Source: Nymphaea colorata
Taxonomy: Eukaryota; Streptophyta; Magnoliopsida; Nymphaeales; Nymphaeaceae
Reading direction: 5' to 3'
Length of the DNA stretch: 64,000 nucleotides
Assembly: GCF_008831285.2 (NCBI RefSeq)
Contig: NC_045148.1
Coordinates: forward strand, 18,347,002 to 18,411,001
The notes under the pieces were generated by a model. The model had not been told where the DNA came from and searched no databases. It saw only the letters and a list, made by a program, of their open reading frames with translations. This document shows, piece by piece, positions 1 to 12,391 of the stretch; position 1 is the stretch's first letter, and every line of letters begins with the position of its first letter. Made by a program: the position numbers and the translations under genes.

Positions 1-15
1 ATAGGCGGCCTACGA

Positions 16-178
16 CACTCTGGATTTGCTAAATTTGAGGAGCAAGACTATGTGAGGAGCATTCTTTCAAATCTTTCCAGACTTCTCTACCATTGGTGAG
101 TATATGATGCCTACTAAAATGTCCTTAGTGACTGAATTTAAGATTCAAGATAGTACAAGATTGTTGCATCTCACAATC
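16..178 (-). pseudogene. copia gag fragment at left window edge
   Basis: This stretch aligns, base by base with scattered changes, to the minus-strand gag remnant around 16,740-16,890 and 48,280-48,430. The homology stops abruptly at about 178, where an inverted piece of another block begins. It encodes no complete domain and is a degraded fragment of the truncated copia family described at 6,067-7,777. Confidence 0.6.
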
Positions 179-189
179 AGGTGGTGGCA

Positions 190-295
190 GCAGTGGCATG
201 CACACCAACAAAATGTGGCCTGGAGCATGTGGGAAGATGGGGATGGATCACGTGGAGGTAGGAGATTCGACTTCTCAAGGCTCAAGCAATACTGC
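190..295 (-). repeat. inverted piece of the LTR-like unit block
   Basis: The reverse complement matches 5,307-5,400 and 54,889-54,985, the block that contains the CTACCTCCA, CCATCC and ACATTTTGTTGG landmarks. Its orientation is opposite to all the other unit copies. No gene is visible. Confidence 0.6.
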
Positions 296-338
296 TCTAG
301 AGATTCGAGTTCTCAAGTCTAAAGGAATACTGCTCGAA

Positions 339-365
<27 letters not shown>
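339..365. repeat. (TA)n microsatellite
   Basis: Uninterrupted TA dinucleotides about 26 bp long. Confidence 0.95.
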
Positions 366-369
<4 letters not shown>

Positions 370-955
370 AAGCTGAAATCCTACTACGTGTTAAAGAAAG
401 CATTTAATCAAAACTTAACCGAAAATATATGTAAGTTTGTACCTGCTTAAACGTGTTTATATACAAGACATTGAGCGACATCGTGTTTGGGTAACACCAA
501 AATTAGATTTGAAGAATACAAGTTTTGACAAAACCTGGTTTTATATCCTTAAGTTATTAACTTAAGTTGGAATCTGTTGAAAAAAAACCATGGTTTTCAT
601 AAAACCAAGTTTCATAAAAACTGGGTTAGATGGCTTGGATTTCAATGAAGCGATACTTGGGCCTATTGACATCAAGGATTCGACCCGTTTGATTTCGGTT
701 TCGGGCCCATGTAAGCACGGTCTCTTTCGCCTTTCCTAGGATTCACTTTTTCTTTTAGCTACATGGCCTCCATCGGTTTTTCTGCAGTGTCGCTTTCACC
801 CCGGTTTGATCCTCATGCTCATTTTTTCATGTCATTGTTTTTGTCTACCTTCTTCTTACTGACTACATCAATACATTTGACCACCTATATCTACAGTGCT
901 TTGACATTAATTTAGCTAACCAGTTTGTTCTTCTATTATATTTTAACGGCTTGTT

Positions 956-956
<1 letters not shown>
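366..956. other. non-coding stretch, nothing recognised
   Basis: AT-rich sequence with no coherent reading frame. It holds short AAACCTGGTTTTAT and ACCATGGTTTTCATAAAAC self-complementary motifs but no identifiable element. Confidence 0.6.

Positions 957-1045
<89 letters not shown>
957..1045. repeat. long (TA)n microsatellite
   Basis: About 88 bp of TA repeats with one phase slip near 1,013. All apparent open frames across it are artefacts of the dinucleotide. Confidence 0.95.
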
Positions 1046-1048
<3 letters not shown>

Positions 1049-1560
1049 GGTGTCCACGACCCTGATGGAAATGAAGCCAATTATTGTGAAGAAGAAAGAC
1101 CAATTCCTTTGGTCTCTTGTTGTCTGGGTTGCCATTTGGAGGTGAAGAGCTCGCCGGTTGATGAACAACTCCTGAAATGGACCCGTGCGATTATGATATG
1201 AACATGATACATTCATTAAATATATATATATATGGTGAAATATTGAGGAAAAACAAGGAAGCCTCAAGGTTTCCTGGTGCTTGCCCTTTCGTATTTATGT
1301 CTGCTGCATTTTTGTCTTTGCAGAAAACAACAATAATTAGCAGATTTAACACCCAAACTGGTTTTGGTCAGAAAGAAATTGAATGGCCGTAAGGAAGTGC
1401 TCAAGGTGGGAGGCGAGGAAGCATGAGAATGGCGGACGAAGCTGTTGATGGCGGCAACCAGGTGCTCAACGGTGGCAATGGAGATGCTTATGGCGGCGAT
1501 CGTGACTCTGGTGGAAAATAGAGATGGTCACCGTGGGAGGGATGGGGTTTCAAAGTGGAA
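1046..1560 (+). repeat. diverged copy of the segment before the S15 capture
   Basis: This matches 27,200-27,690 and 34,700-35,190 and, with a gap, 8,790-9,180, including the GGTCTCTTGTT, GCAGATTTAACAC and GGCGGACGAAGCTG landmarks. After about 1,485 the similarity ends where the other copies enter the ribosomal protein S15 fragment. This copy therefore lacks the captured gene piece. Confidence 0.6.
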
Positions 1561-1594
1561 AGCGGGACGGAGAAAACAAGGCCATTCAATCCAT

Positions 1595-1636
<42 letters not shown>

Positions 1637-2186
1637 TGTATGTAATCCTGCTTTATTAGACAGTTTTCAGGTAAGAGAACCGGGTAAGGGTTTAATTTCA
1701 GGTTCTTTTTTATTTGAACACGCAGAATACATGGATATCAGATTCTTGAAGCTAAAATTTGACAAAATCTCCTCCGAATGTGTCGAGAAAAATAATACTT
1801 GGATCAATTCTGGCATCTGCCAGTTTGGGCTTTGCGCGTGAACTTGCAGTCTTATTTCCAAAGGCACATCCATGTAAGTGGTTGAATCTTCGGATCGTTA
1901 TTACCAAGAAATACAAAAGAGGGGGAGAAACACATGTAGTAAAAAGATAATAGAGGCAACCAGTGGAAAAAACCAAAATTGACATGAATAACATATATAT
2001 ATATATATATGCGACAAATTTGATTGAATTATCTTTATTCTCTATTCCAGAATCATAATTTAGTCGAAATTATGCTTTTTTCTTATTTTCACAGATTGCA
2101 ATGATTGAGAAATGTTGCTGCTTTTAGCCGAAAAGTAAGCTTTCTTGTCCATTCATCCCTTACCTTCCATTCACGATTTCATTCCT
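1561..2186. other. non-coding repeat flank
   Basis: Holds TA-rich microsatellites at about 1,596-1,640 and 1,992-2,011. The part at about 1,670-1,850 matches 52,090-52,275 at moderate identity. No gene is recognised. Confidence 0.5.
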
Positions 2187-3175
2187 TTCCAAAGGAGTAG
2201 TGTCGTGTCCATGTGATGTTGACTACTTGTTCGATGAGAGTGGTGCTGATTTGGCCTTTGGCCTTGGCTTTCCTTTTTCTTTTACTACCAGTTCTTTTCC
2301 TTCTCCTTTTATCTCTCTTTCTTTGTTGCACCAAAGAGGCCTTTGATGCTCTAACTCTCCCTACAAAAATGTGGCCTATTTTAACAGAAAAGGAAGCTTA
2401 TCACCCCTGTGCTTCTCTCGTCTGTGGTTTTTCGGCCCGCCCTTGGACACACCTCGCCTGAAAAACTACCCTGATCCCAATGATACTTTTTTTGGAGGTT
2501 TAAGGTTTAAATAGTTTGAAAATTTTGTGGGTGATCGTCTTCTCTGCCTTAAGTGTATGTGCAAGAACATGATGAGAAAGGAGGAGGAGAGAGCGATTGA
2601 AACTGATGTCAGGGTTCATGAACACATTGCTAGTGAGGGACAAGATGCAGATACTGCTGCCATGGGTTTCATAAGGAGTATCTGCGTCTTCTTCCTCTTT
2701 AGAAATCTGTTCATGAACCCCGATGTCAAGTTTGCCAACCTCGTTAATCTCTCAAACTATATCCTCTTGGTTTTGTTCTTCTTTATCTTCTTGTTCTTGC
2801 TCATACATTTCATGCAGAAAAGGACGATCACTCACAAAATTTTCTAGCAATTTAAACTCTAAACCCCAAGAAAAGAGCATTGGGATGGTAGTTTTTCAGG
2901 CAATGGGTGTCGAAGGGTAGGCCAGAAAACCATTCAGGCGAGAGACGCACAGGGGCGAGAAGCTTGCTCTTATGCTAAAACCGGACACATTTTTGTAGGA
3001 AGGGTTAGTTCATCATTCCTCCGATGCAACAAAGAAAGAAAAGAAAAAGGAGAAGGAAAAGAACTAGCAGAAAAAGGAGAGCCACGGCTAATGGCCAGCC
3101 TAGCTAGCACCACTTGGAATTGAACAAGTATACACACCTTCATCACATGGACATGACAAAGTATCCATTTGGAAA
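2187..3175. repeat. foldback inverted repeat, about 470-500 bp arms
   Basis: The left arm at 2,187-2,655 is complementary, with many mismatches, to the right arm at 2,677-3,175. The hairpin centre is near 2,666, where GCAGATACT faces AGTATCTGC. The outer ends are TTTCCAAAGG and CCATTTGGAAA. It looks like an old foldback or long-TIR non-autonomous DNA transposon. Open frames inside it reflect the two arms of one sequence rather than a gene. Confidence 0.75.
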
Positions 3176-3587
3176 TGGATCATGAATTGATAGACAAACT
3201 TACTTATTGGCTAAATTTTTTGCAATTGGTAAAAATTAAAGAAAAGCATCATTTCATGTAAATTAGAATAGAGAATGAAGGTAATTTAGTCAAATTTGTG
3301 GTATCTCTAGAAACAGGTTGTGTTCTTGTTATCAAAGGGCCTCGAAATGGCCCAACATTCTGTAGTAGTACGCCACAAAAGCATATCAAACTCCCACAAT
3401 GTATGCATTTTACTGCAACGTAAACCCCCAAATTTATCCCTTCCTATGCATGAGACCCTAGAACCAGATGCATCGAAGAGGCATGGAGATGCAGAAAGGT
3501 TTCAAATTGGGGATCACAGAGTCTCTGACAGGAGGAGGAGGAGAACGGGGAAGTGGTAGCAGTGGCTATGGCCTCCATCGACTACTT
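3176..3587 (+). repeat. unoccupied paralogue of the hAT-like insertion site
   Basis: This aligns to sequence on both sides of the hAT-like element at 12,703-13,228. Here GATAGACAAACTTACTT is continuous, whereas in the other copies GACAAACT is split and duplicated by the insertion. No coding potential is seen. Confidence 0.7.
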
Positions 3588-3592
3588 CTTCT

Positions 3593-3985
3593 TGTTGGGA
3601 TAAAATGTAGATAGGCACGAATCTATTACAAATGATTCGACAACGAAGTATAGCCCAAACCGATCATGCAATAAGCAACAAAACAACGGCTAAGCAAACC
3701 ATCACAAACTGCACAAGAGGATTTTTACGTGGAAAAACCTCTCTAAACAATTAGGGTAAAAACCACAGGGTACTACGACCCAAACTCAATCCACTATAAT
3801 CAATGATATAACTTGTTCCACGAGGGGCTACACAAAGCCAACCATCCAACAATAATATCTCACCAATGCTATATGAGAAAAACAAGAGAAATATCACCGA
3901 TTGAATACGGAAACCGTGGATTGAGAGGAAATGCGCCTGGCTTCCTCCTTGGAATCGAATCTTGCTCTAGCCAAATGCTCGCAAC
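3593..3985 (+). mobile_element. probable solo LTR
   Basis: A 393-bp segment starts TGTTGGGA and ends GCTCGCAAC. It is flanked by CTTCT at 3,588-3,592 and 3,986-3,990, consistent with a 5-bp target duplication. It contains a TTTTTACGTGG motif like those in many plant LTRs. The right flank continues into sequence that exists without it at 22,248. The terminal base after CAAC does not complete the expected CA end, so the call is moderate. Orientation is arbitrary. Confidence 0.5.
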
Positions 3986-3990
3986 CTTCT

Positions 3991-5229
3991 TGATGACCAT
4001 ATCAAACACATCTATCGTTCAGCTTTTTTGGGGAGGTTCATTTAAGCTCAATGGCTAAGAGGATAAATGGCAGTGTCGTGTTCAGAGCTTGTCAAGACAA
4101 TGGCTGCGATTTAGCACAACCAAACGGATGGATGCTGCTCTATGTAGTCAGCTCAAGGAAATATCTTCTCTTCTCTATAAAAAGGGGGAAAAAGTGACCG
4201 GCAGCCAATTGAAATAAATAAACATATAAGCAGATGTATTCTTCCCAAAGTCATAAAAAAGGAAAAAGAGGGCACATGCAGGCTTCACTAGAACATTTCT
4301 CTCTCTCTCTCTCAAATGTTAAGAAAAAACAAAAGTCAAGTTAACTCACGCGTTGTCCCCATTAACAATATATAACAATACAACAATATATAACGTCTGT
4401 ATAACACAATTACACCATAACACTATATTACACCATGAGAATTATTTTAACCATTCAATATAGAGAGAGAGACATCGATGCGTGCCTATCGAGAAAAACT
4501 AATGAAAGAAACATTGAGAATGATTTAACAAGGTGTTATCATTTGATGCAGGGGATCCATTTTCTTCACAGTCATATCTTCTATTTGGGTACACAAACAC
4601 TTGGACCAACAAAAGGAAATCCTTCTGTAATTCCTGTGAACTGTTCTAGTGGTTAACCACCGTTTGACGATGCATCAAAACAGCAATCCAATCAAGAATC
4701 ATCATCTAAGATGCAAATAGCATTCTTTTTGAGAAATGCGAGCGTACTACCAACGAGCTTTAAGCACCTTAATTCAAAATCAAAATTTGCATCTTTCCGT
4801 TTTTCCTTTTCTTATCTTTTTAATGGGATTGTACGTCTGCAAGTCGTAAAACTGCTATTGAAATATGCCTCCAATTTCCCACCGTTACCATTTTGGGCAG
4901 CAGAAATGGCTGGTCCCTTTCTTTAGCTTGACAAGAAAGGCATATCTTTCATCAAAGATGGAATGGAGGGTCTTGATTGTTCTGGAAGCAAAAGAAAGGA
5001 GAGGGAAAGAGAAAGAAGAGAGAGAAATGGAGCTCTTTCAAAAAGCATGGCCAGTAAATGCAGAATTGCTACTCTCCCCAGGCTATAGAGATGACAAACA
5101 TGCACTACATTGCTTCCCCCCACATTCGGAGCTCCACTTGGATTTCCATTTATGTAGATGTTATGTGCGAAATGATCTGGCCCTCACAATGTTCCTCAAG
5201 TTGATCAAAGGACATGATCCATAGAGATT
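3991..5229 (+). repeat. duplicon start, unassigned sequence
   Basis: Matches 22,248-23,480 directly and 20,877-22,245 in inverted orientation. A TATA-like CTATAAAAAGG lies near 4,176 and a CT tract at about 4,303-4,313. A stretch at about 4,434-4,686 is absent from the inverted copy. No protein homology is recognised, and the open frame at 4,865-5,224 is preserved only because the copies are nearly identical. Confidence 0.6.
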
Positions 5230-6066
5230 ATGGGAGGGAAACACACCCATTTTGTGATAGGGAACTTAAGGGCCCATCGGCCGGCACGTTGCGATTTTGG
5301 GCAATATTGCTTCTGCCTTGAAAACTTGAATCTCCTACCTCCATGTGATCCATCCCGATCTTCCCACGTGCTCCTGCTTACATTTTGTTGGTGTGCTTGC
5401 CTGAGACTTCCATGAGCCAATAAATAGCTCACCTCCTCTCAGTCATGAGATTCTTCCTCGCCACATAAGGAAAATCAATGAAGTCATAAAAATGAGATAT
5501 TTTATTTTCTCAGGGCTGAGGCTTCTTGTTCCACCATTCTGGTTTCTGGTTTATTTTGAGATTTTTAGTGCTGAACTTTTCCTTTTAAGCCTTATTTTGC
5601 TTTCATATTTTCCTTTCAGGGGTTGTAGAATTGGCTTTCAGTACAAATTTGTTTAGCGTTCAATTTTGGATACTGTGTGGTTCTTCTGGAAACTTATGCG
5701 AACCCACCAGCCTGTATAATTGGAAATTCAAGATGCCAAGAATCAAACTTGGTGAAATTCTAAAAAATCCTAATAAGAGAAGTTTTTAACTATAAATGAG
5801 GTTGCGCCAGCAATGTCAGTGCACACCATTCTCTAGGGCAGGGAAAATGTTATAGTTGGAAACTTAAGATGTCATTAATCTCCTTGGTCGAATAAAAAGG
5901 ATCCTGTAGATGAAAAAACGTTTACATGAAGCTTCATTTTTTAATAATTGTCTCGTAAAAATGTCTTCAGCGTACATTCCATAACTTTAGTTGGTTGGTT
6001 GTTTAGCAAAAGTCTGAGGCTTTTACTTTTTCCGTTTACTGAAAAAAGCTGAGTTATGTAAAACCA
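5230..6066 (-). repeat. LTR-like block left of truncated copia, unit 1a
   Basis: Recurs at 15,190, 23,486, 41,200 and 54,800. It carries a CCCACGTGCTCC E-box-like landmark. The last roughly 180 bp, ending TGTAAAACCA at 6,066, are a diverged match to the 3' part of the right LTR (7,778-8,152). It is therefore read as the second, heavily diverged LTR of the element, with its outer limit unclear. Confidence 0.5.
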
Positions 6067-7777
6067 ATGTTTTGCACAATGACACACATCACACGCATGA
6101 TTATTATTCAAATCAAGAGTTAAACCTGAATTTTTGTTCACTAATTTCAAATGAGAATATGAGAGATGACCTAATCTCTTATCTCAGAGTTCATGCAAAG
6201 AAAGAGTATAATAGGTGTGAGCACATGTTGGTCCTTGTTGAAAAAAAGTTATAGAACACTATAAACTTTTAGTAAGTACACTAACAATGAACAAATTAAC
6301 CTTGAACGATGGTATATATAACACGTCATCTATTTCAAATGAAAACAGAGATATTTTAACCATTTAATATACTAAGAGAGTTCTCCCATTTGTAATGTTA
6401 CAGAAACATTGCACATTTTCAATTTTTGAAGTGCATGTGCATCAGAGCATATATGCTGACTTGCTCCCGAATCAATAATCCAAGTAAGAGAATGTAAATT
6501 AATTGAATAGTTGTTACCTGCTATATTACATGCAATATTGATGTTGTCCAGCTGGTCCACCACCAAGGATAGAAGTCTATGATATTGTTCAAGGGTGATG
6601 GCTTGTGCAATGCTTTTAGTATCATGCCCTCCACTGCCTTGACCATAGGTGTCATTAGTAAACATGGATTTCAGATCTGGGTTGATTTGTTTTTTATTCA
6701 CGTTGGCGGCAATATACTATTTAAAGTCAGAACCATAGAATTGGTGGCCTAGGTACCTAATTAGTTTGAAACATTCCTCTTTAATGTGCCCAACACCTTG
6801 ACAATAACTACAAACTGATATGTTTTGGCTTCCTCCTTTGTTTCATTGAAATCAAGCACTATTCTCTAGGTTGAACTTCTTTTCTTTATTTTTTTTTATG
6901 ACAGCTAAGGTTGTGGTTCCTTCATTGACTGAACTTGATAGATGTGCTTCCCATTGTTTTTCTTCTTGTAATATCATAGCATAGACCTTATTTACATTTT
7001 GGAGAGGGTCAATAAGTAGGATCTGCCTTCTAATTGAGTTGTAAGAGTCAGTAAGACCCATAAGGAATTGCATAAAAGATTCTCTTTGGATTTGACCAGA
7101 GTATGCCTTCATAGCACCACATGAGCAAATTGGAACGAGAGAGAATGAACTAAATGCATCTCAAAGAGCTTTTAGCTTGGTATAACATGATGCAATGGAC
7201 ATAGTATCTTGCTGTAGGCAGCATATGGCAGTATGGATTTGATATATCCGAAGAACAATACTTTGTGAGAACCGTTCTTTCGAATCTTGCCAAACTTCTC
7301 TAGCATTAGTTGATCTCCTTAGTACAAGATTCAAGATTTTCCCATCAAGATTCAAGCGTTCTTTCAAATACTATATGTTCTTCTGTAGAAGAACATATAA
7401 TATCTGATTTTTGCTAAAATATCCTTAGTGACTGAATTTAAGATTCAAGACAGTATAAGATTGTTGCATCTAATCCACATATGGTGGTAGGGGTCACCTC
7501 ATTTGGTTCTATAACGGAACCATCTATAAAACCAATTTCATTTTTTGCTGAGAGAGCCATCAACATGGCTCTACTCCACATCCCATAATTTTTTTCCATA
7601 AAAATTTTGAGACACCAAAGCATTTACAGGATTATCAAAGTGATGAATATAAAAAGGGTCAAACAACACCTGGGATGTATTGGCACCCTTGATGTCGAGA
7701 TCAGCATCATCACCTGACATTCATTGTTGATCTCCTTAGGTCCATGCTCTCCCATTGAATTCATAGCACTGATACCA
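6067..7777 (-). pseudogene. truncated copia: gag, protease, integrase finger
   Basis: Read on the minus strand from the PBS, this is a decayed Ty1/copia polyprotein. The N-terminal gag part is at 7,438-7,623 (NYGMWSRAMLMALSAKN), followed by the central gag region (FLMGLTDSYNSIRRQI) at 6,852-7,112. A CX2CX4HX4C zinc knuckle lies at 6,771-6,812, an aspartic protease with WIIDSGASQHIC near 6,450-6,485, and the start of the integrase zinc finger (CDVCHCAK) at about 6,067-6,100. The sequence then passes directly into LTR-like DNA. Integrase core, reverse transcriptase and RNase H are absent. Several frameshifts and stops break the frame. The same layout in five other places shows that the deletion predates the duplications. 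Whether it ever moved as a non-autonomous element is inference. Confidence 0.75.
7766..7777 (-). other. primer binding site, tRNA-iMet type
   Basis: Minus strand TGGTATCAGTGC directly follows the LTR end. It matches the usual plant copia PBS TGGTATCAGAGC with one change. Confidence 0.75.
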
Positions 7778-8152
7778 TGTGAAATTTCTTCTTCATGGAA
7801 AATGCATAAAAGCAAAGAGAGACTAACCAGAAATAACAAATAAAACTTACTTAATTCCTTATAAATTGTGATATATATTCAAAGAGGCAGCTCATTGTTT
7901 TACAATGTCTACTTACAACTGACAAGAAAGAAATCATTTTTACTAAAAATAAATATTTTTTAAGAAGATAACACTTAACTAGGAATGAGAAATATGGCTG
8001 GAATTTGAACGTTGCAATAATTGGATGCTTGAAGTATATGCGACCTAATACAACGTCAAGTATGACAACTAATTTTAACAGTTTGTTGGTTGTTTGGCCC
8101 TTTTATAGTTTTTTGTTTACCTGGAAACTAAAAACTCAATTTTGTCAACCCA
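7778..8152 (-). repeat. 5' LTR of truncated copia (unit 1a), internally deleted
   Basis: Starts TGTGAAATTTC next to the PBS and ends CAACCCA at 8,152. The paralogues at 26,073-26,591 and 33,519-34,046 are about 520 bp. About 145 bp is missing here at 8,080/8,081 between short CAGTT repeats, so the deletion is specific to this copy. Confidence 0.65.
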
Positions 8153-8182
8153 ATAGTATATATAAATGTCTCATAGATGAAG

Positions 8183-9290
<1,108 letters not shown>

Positions 9291-9513
9291 TCCCTCTGTC
9301 TCTCTCTCATTTCTACCCCCCACGGCCGCACGACTCACCGCCGCTCTCTCTCCTCTCTACCACCCACACCGACTCACCGCCGCACACGCCATGACCACCA
9401 CCATCCATCCGGCAGAGTCCTGCCACTATACTAGTTAGTCTCTATTCTCGTCTTTCCCCGAAACCCTAGCATTCTTTTGAAGATCCGCCACACGTTTAGG
9501 GCTTTTTTTGCAG

Positions 9514-9802
9514 GTGGATGTCGAGATGGAGATCGCCGGCAGACAGATGAAGAGGAGGATGTTCAAGAAGTTCAGTTTCAGGGGAGTTGATCTCGATGTG
9601 CTCCTTGACATGCCCACTGAGGAGCTCATCAAACTCTTCCATGCTCGGGCTCGATGATGGTGTGTATCTCTCGCACTTTGTTTTCCATCCTCCTCTCTCT
9701 CTCTCTCTTTTATATGGTTTTGCATCTTTTTGATGACTGAGTAGGTTCCAGAGAGGTTTGAAGAGGAAGCCGATGGCATTGATCAAGAAAATGCACAAAC
9801 CA
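9514..9802 (+). pseudogene. RPS15: captured ribosomal protein S15 (uS19) fragment, copy 1
   Basis: Two coding exons are recognisable. Exon 9,514-9,659 follows a TTTGCAG acceptor and encodes [19 protein letters not shown], then [23 protein letters not shown]. After an 85-bp intron (GTGTGT to GTAG), exon 9,745-9,802 encodes FQRGLKRKPMALIKKM. These match cytosolic 40S subunit protein S15 of plants. Upstream lie a leader exon and a further GTTAG-type intron start near 9,434. The fragment ends at a GTAATC donor-like site and the C-terminal half is absent. An in-frame TGA follows HARAR where the family has arginine. Introns are kept, so this is DNA-level capture, not a retrocopy. It cannot make functional S15. 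Confidence 0.8.
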
Positions 9803-9984
9803 GTAATCAATATGTTCCTTAAATTTCATTTTGTTTGAGAAACTTCTTCCGGGTTGAGTTTGAATTGGTGCTTGGGTACATAGTTGTTTTTCATGGTGGA
9901 TTTTGTTTTCTTGCATTATGCCTTTTTAGTTGTACCATAGAATTTGCTTTGGTGTCATAAATGAGTTAAACAAGTTTAAAAAAA

Positions 9985-10148
9985 CAAGACATAAACGAGT
10001 TAATCGAGTTAAGGGAGTCGAGTTTAAGCTCAACTCTGTATAATCGAGTCGAGCTCGAGCTTGTGTCAGGGAGCTTGACTCAAGTTCGAGTCGAGTTCGA
10101 GCTCGAGCTGCGCAAGCTCGAGCTCGACTTGGCTCATGTGCAGCCCTA
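9985..10148 (-). mobile_element. hAT-like GAGCTCG element end, fragment copy 1
   Basis: Dense GAGCTCGAG and GAGTCGAGTT motifs end in CATGTGCAGCCCTA at 10,148, the reverse complement of the TAGGGCTGCACA terminus seen at 12,703 and 59,734. It abuts the foldback arm at 10,149, which it appears to truncate. The distal end is not defined. Confidence 0.55.
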
Positions 10149-12042
10149 GAAGTGGCAATGAATATGGAAATGCAGGATGCATGCACATTTTGTGACTCAT
10201 CTATTCTTTTGCAGAAAAGGAAAGTACTTTTTAATCAAAGACAACAAGCTAGAGATAAAGACTCTTTTTCATTTGATAGCAATAGTAGCAGTTATGGTTC
10301 ACAATTCAGTGCTGATTGGACACATCAACACCTCCCGATGGCTTTGCGTCGTTCGCTCCTATAAGGTTCCGTTTGATGGGCGGGTGAAATGTTGTGGGGT
10401 GGGGTAAATCTGTACGGGCGGGTGAAATTTCACCCGCTCGACGGCACCCGCCCGATTAAAAACCCATCAAACGGGGTGAATTTTCACCCGTTTAACCCCA
10501 AAGGGAGGGGGTAAAATTTCACCCGCTCGACGGCTCCCGAGATGCTCCTGGTTCTCCTGCGTCAGAGCCCCTACCGCGAGGTTCATGGCGCCAAAACTCT
10601 ACCGCCGAGAGAGATATCGCTTGAGGATCCAAAGGAGTGAGCGCCGGAACTCACTACCAGATTTGCAGATGACGGTGCAGCCCTTCCCAGCCACAGAGAG
10701 GGCTAGATGCCAGGATCATTGATCGGACAAGCTGGACGGATGGTGAGCCTCGCCGTTCATCCGGTGCTTTACTGCAGAAGACGTCTAGTGTGAAGATGAC
10801 GGAACAACGCTTGAGGATTATCGCTGCCGGGCGACTGTTTCCCCAATTTTGTTCTGCAAATTGGGTTGATTTCGCAATCCGGTGACATGTTCTATCATCC
10901 TTTATTGTTAATTGATGTTATGAATTGCCTTTGATCGATTTTACATTCGAATTTGGGGAAATCCCCAACTTCTGTCAAGGACGTGTGCAGCACGCGGCCC
11001 GGGAGATCGACTTTGTATTATTTTGGAAGATGTTGTTGTTGGGGGAGGAGAGAGTAGCAGAGAAGAATGAAAACGCATCTTTTTTCGGTTCAGTGGGTGG
11101 ATGAACATCTGGGGTTCCCTGTTGTTTCACTCTCTTCGGAGAGCGGCAATCAATTTCAATAACAAGTGTTGCAAATTTTGTGGCCTGAGAATCTTGTTAA
11201 TGTATATGAATCCATCTTCTCTCTCTCTTCTCTCTGTAAGAAATGGTTTTTATAGAAATTCCCCATCACCTTCCCTCCAGCCTTAGCTGCCTTGCTGCAA
11301 GTCTGTAAGTGACGCCTGATAGTCAAATTTCAACAATTCAAATGTAAGAGTTAGAAATTGAAACAATTGACACATTTTATACAGTAAATAAACCTCAGCA
11401 AGTGAGTGAAAGGTTTGTTTTCCTTTTTGAGTAAGAATTTTGTATCAATGATTGTTGCAAATGAAAATAAGCAGTCTCTGATTTCTTTGCTTATCATAGT
11501 TGCTGCTTTTGTTGATGCATGTCTCTGGTTTCTTTGCTTATCATAGTTGCTGCTTTTGTTTATGCATGTCAAGGACGTGCAGTGGAATTGAGCTCAATTT
11601 TTGGAATTGTTGTTTGAAGTGCTCTCTCTATGCTTAGCTAGGAATTGTTGTTTGAAGTGCTGTCTCTATTTTTTTTTATCATGTGCATCAAACATGGTTA
11701 AATTTACCATGTTAAATTCTTCCTGATCATCAAACAGGGCCTCAGATTGGAAGAGGGAAAAATTTCATCTTGTAAATTTTTCCAGAAAATTTTAACATGG
11801 TAAATTTACCGGGTTAAATTCTTCCTGTGCATCAAACGGGCCCTAAATGTCGACTTTCCCTCCTCCCCATCCCGCGTTCCTTCGTCGGTCCGCCTCTGCC
11901 TCATCCTTCTGTTTTTTTTCTTCTTCTTTTTATTTGGATTGTTGATCCCAATAATCATGTTATGAAAGGTTCCCCGTTCCTCCTTGCCATCATCTGAATG
12001 GGGAAACTTTCAGAGCATGCTTATTGGGATCAACGATCCAAA

Positions 12043-12073
<31 letters not shown>

Positions 12074-12391
12074 AAGAAAGAAAGAAGGACGAGGCGGAGC
12101 GACAAAGGAACGTGGGATGGAGGGGATGGAAAGTTGACATTTATAGGAGCGAACGACGCAAAGCCATCGGGAGGTGCTGATGTGTCCAATCAGCACAGAA
12201 TTGTGACCCATAACTGCTACTATTGCTGTCAAATGAAAAAGAGTCTTTTATCACTAGCCTTGTTGTCTTTGATTAAGATCTATTTTCCTCTTCTGCAAAA
12301 GAATAGGTGAGTCACAAAATGTGCATGCATCATGCATTGCCATATTCAGTGCTACTTCGAGATTTGGATGGTGATGGAGAATAGCATTGCT
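10149..12391. mobile_element. foldback DNA element family A, copy 1
   Basis: The left arm (10,149-10,364 plus 11,844-11,965) is the inverted complement of the right arm (about 12,010-12,391). Without the nested insertion this would be a roughly 700-bp hairpin. Shared landmarks are GCATGCACATTTTG, CGTCGTTCGCTCC and ATGTCGACTTTCC. The left tip is cut by a GAGCTCG element. Family copies are at 28,666-30,936 and 36,165-38,430, with a minimal one at 53,344-53,671. A GAA microsatellite at about 12,045-12,076 lies in the right arm. No transposase is encoded, so it is non-autonomous. Confidence 0.75.
10365..11843. mobile_element. Harbinger-like non-autonomous element, copy 1
   Basis: Left terminus GGTTCCGTTTGATG (GGGCCC in the other copies), right terminus CATCAAACGGGCCC, flanked on both sides by TAA. 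A terminal GGGCCCGTTTGATG with a TWA duplication fits PIF/Harbinger (Tourist-type) elements. The interior holds GGGCGGGTGAAA subterminal repeats and AT-rich tails, with no transposase. The opposite foldback arm has ATAAATGTCGAC with a single TAA, which serves as the empty site. Confidence 0.75.

Noticed and set aside
2213-2847. Leucine-rich and acidic open frames at 2,213-2,461 and 2,527-2,847
   Set aside because: They lie within a foldback hairpin and read opposite arms of one sequence. No domain is recognised.
4865-5224. 119-codon open frame repeated at 23,121-23,480
   Set aside because: Duplicated DNA with no family resemblance, and the inverted copy at 20,877-21,278 does not keep it intact.
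9435-9779. Minus-strand open frames over the S15 fragment
   Set aside because: Shadows of the plus-strand exons, which match ribosomal protein S15.
12045-12076. Lysine- or leucine-run proteins around (GAA)n, here and near 30,590 and 38,095
   Set aside because: Trinucleotide repeat in a foldback arm, not a coding feature.
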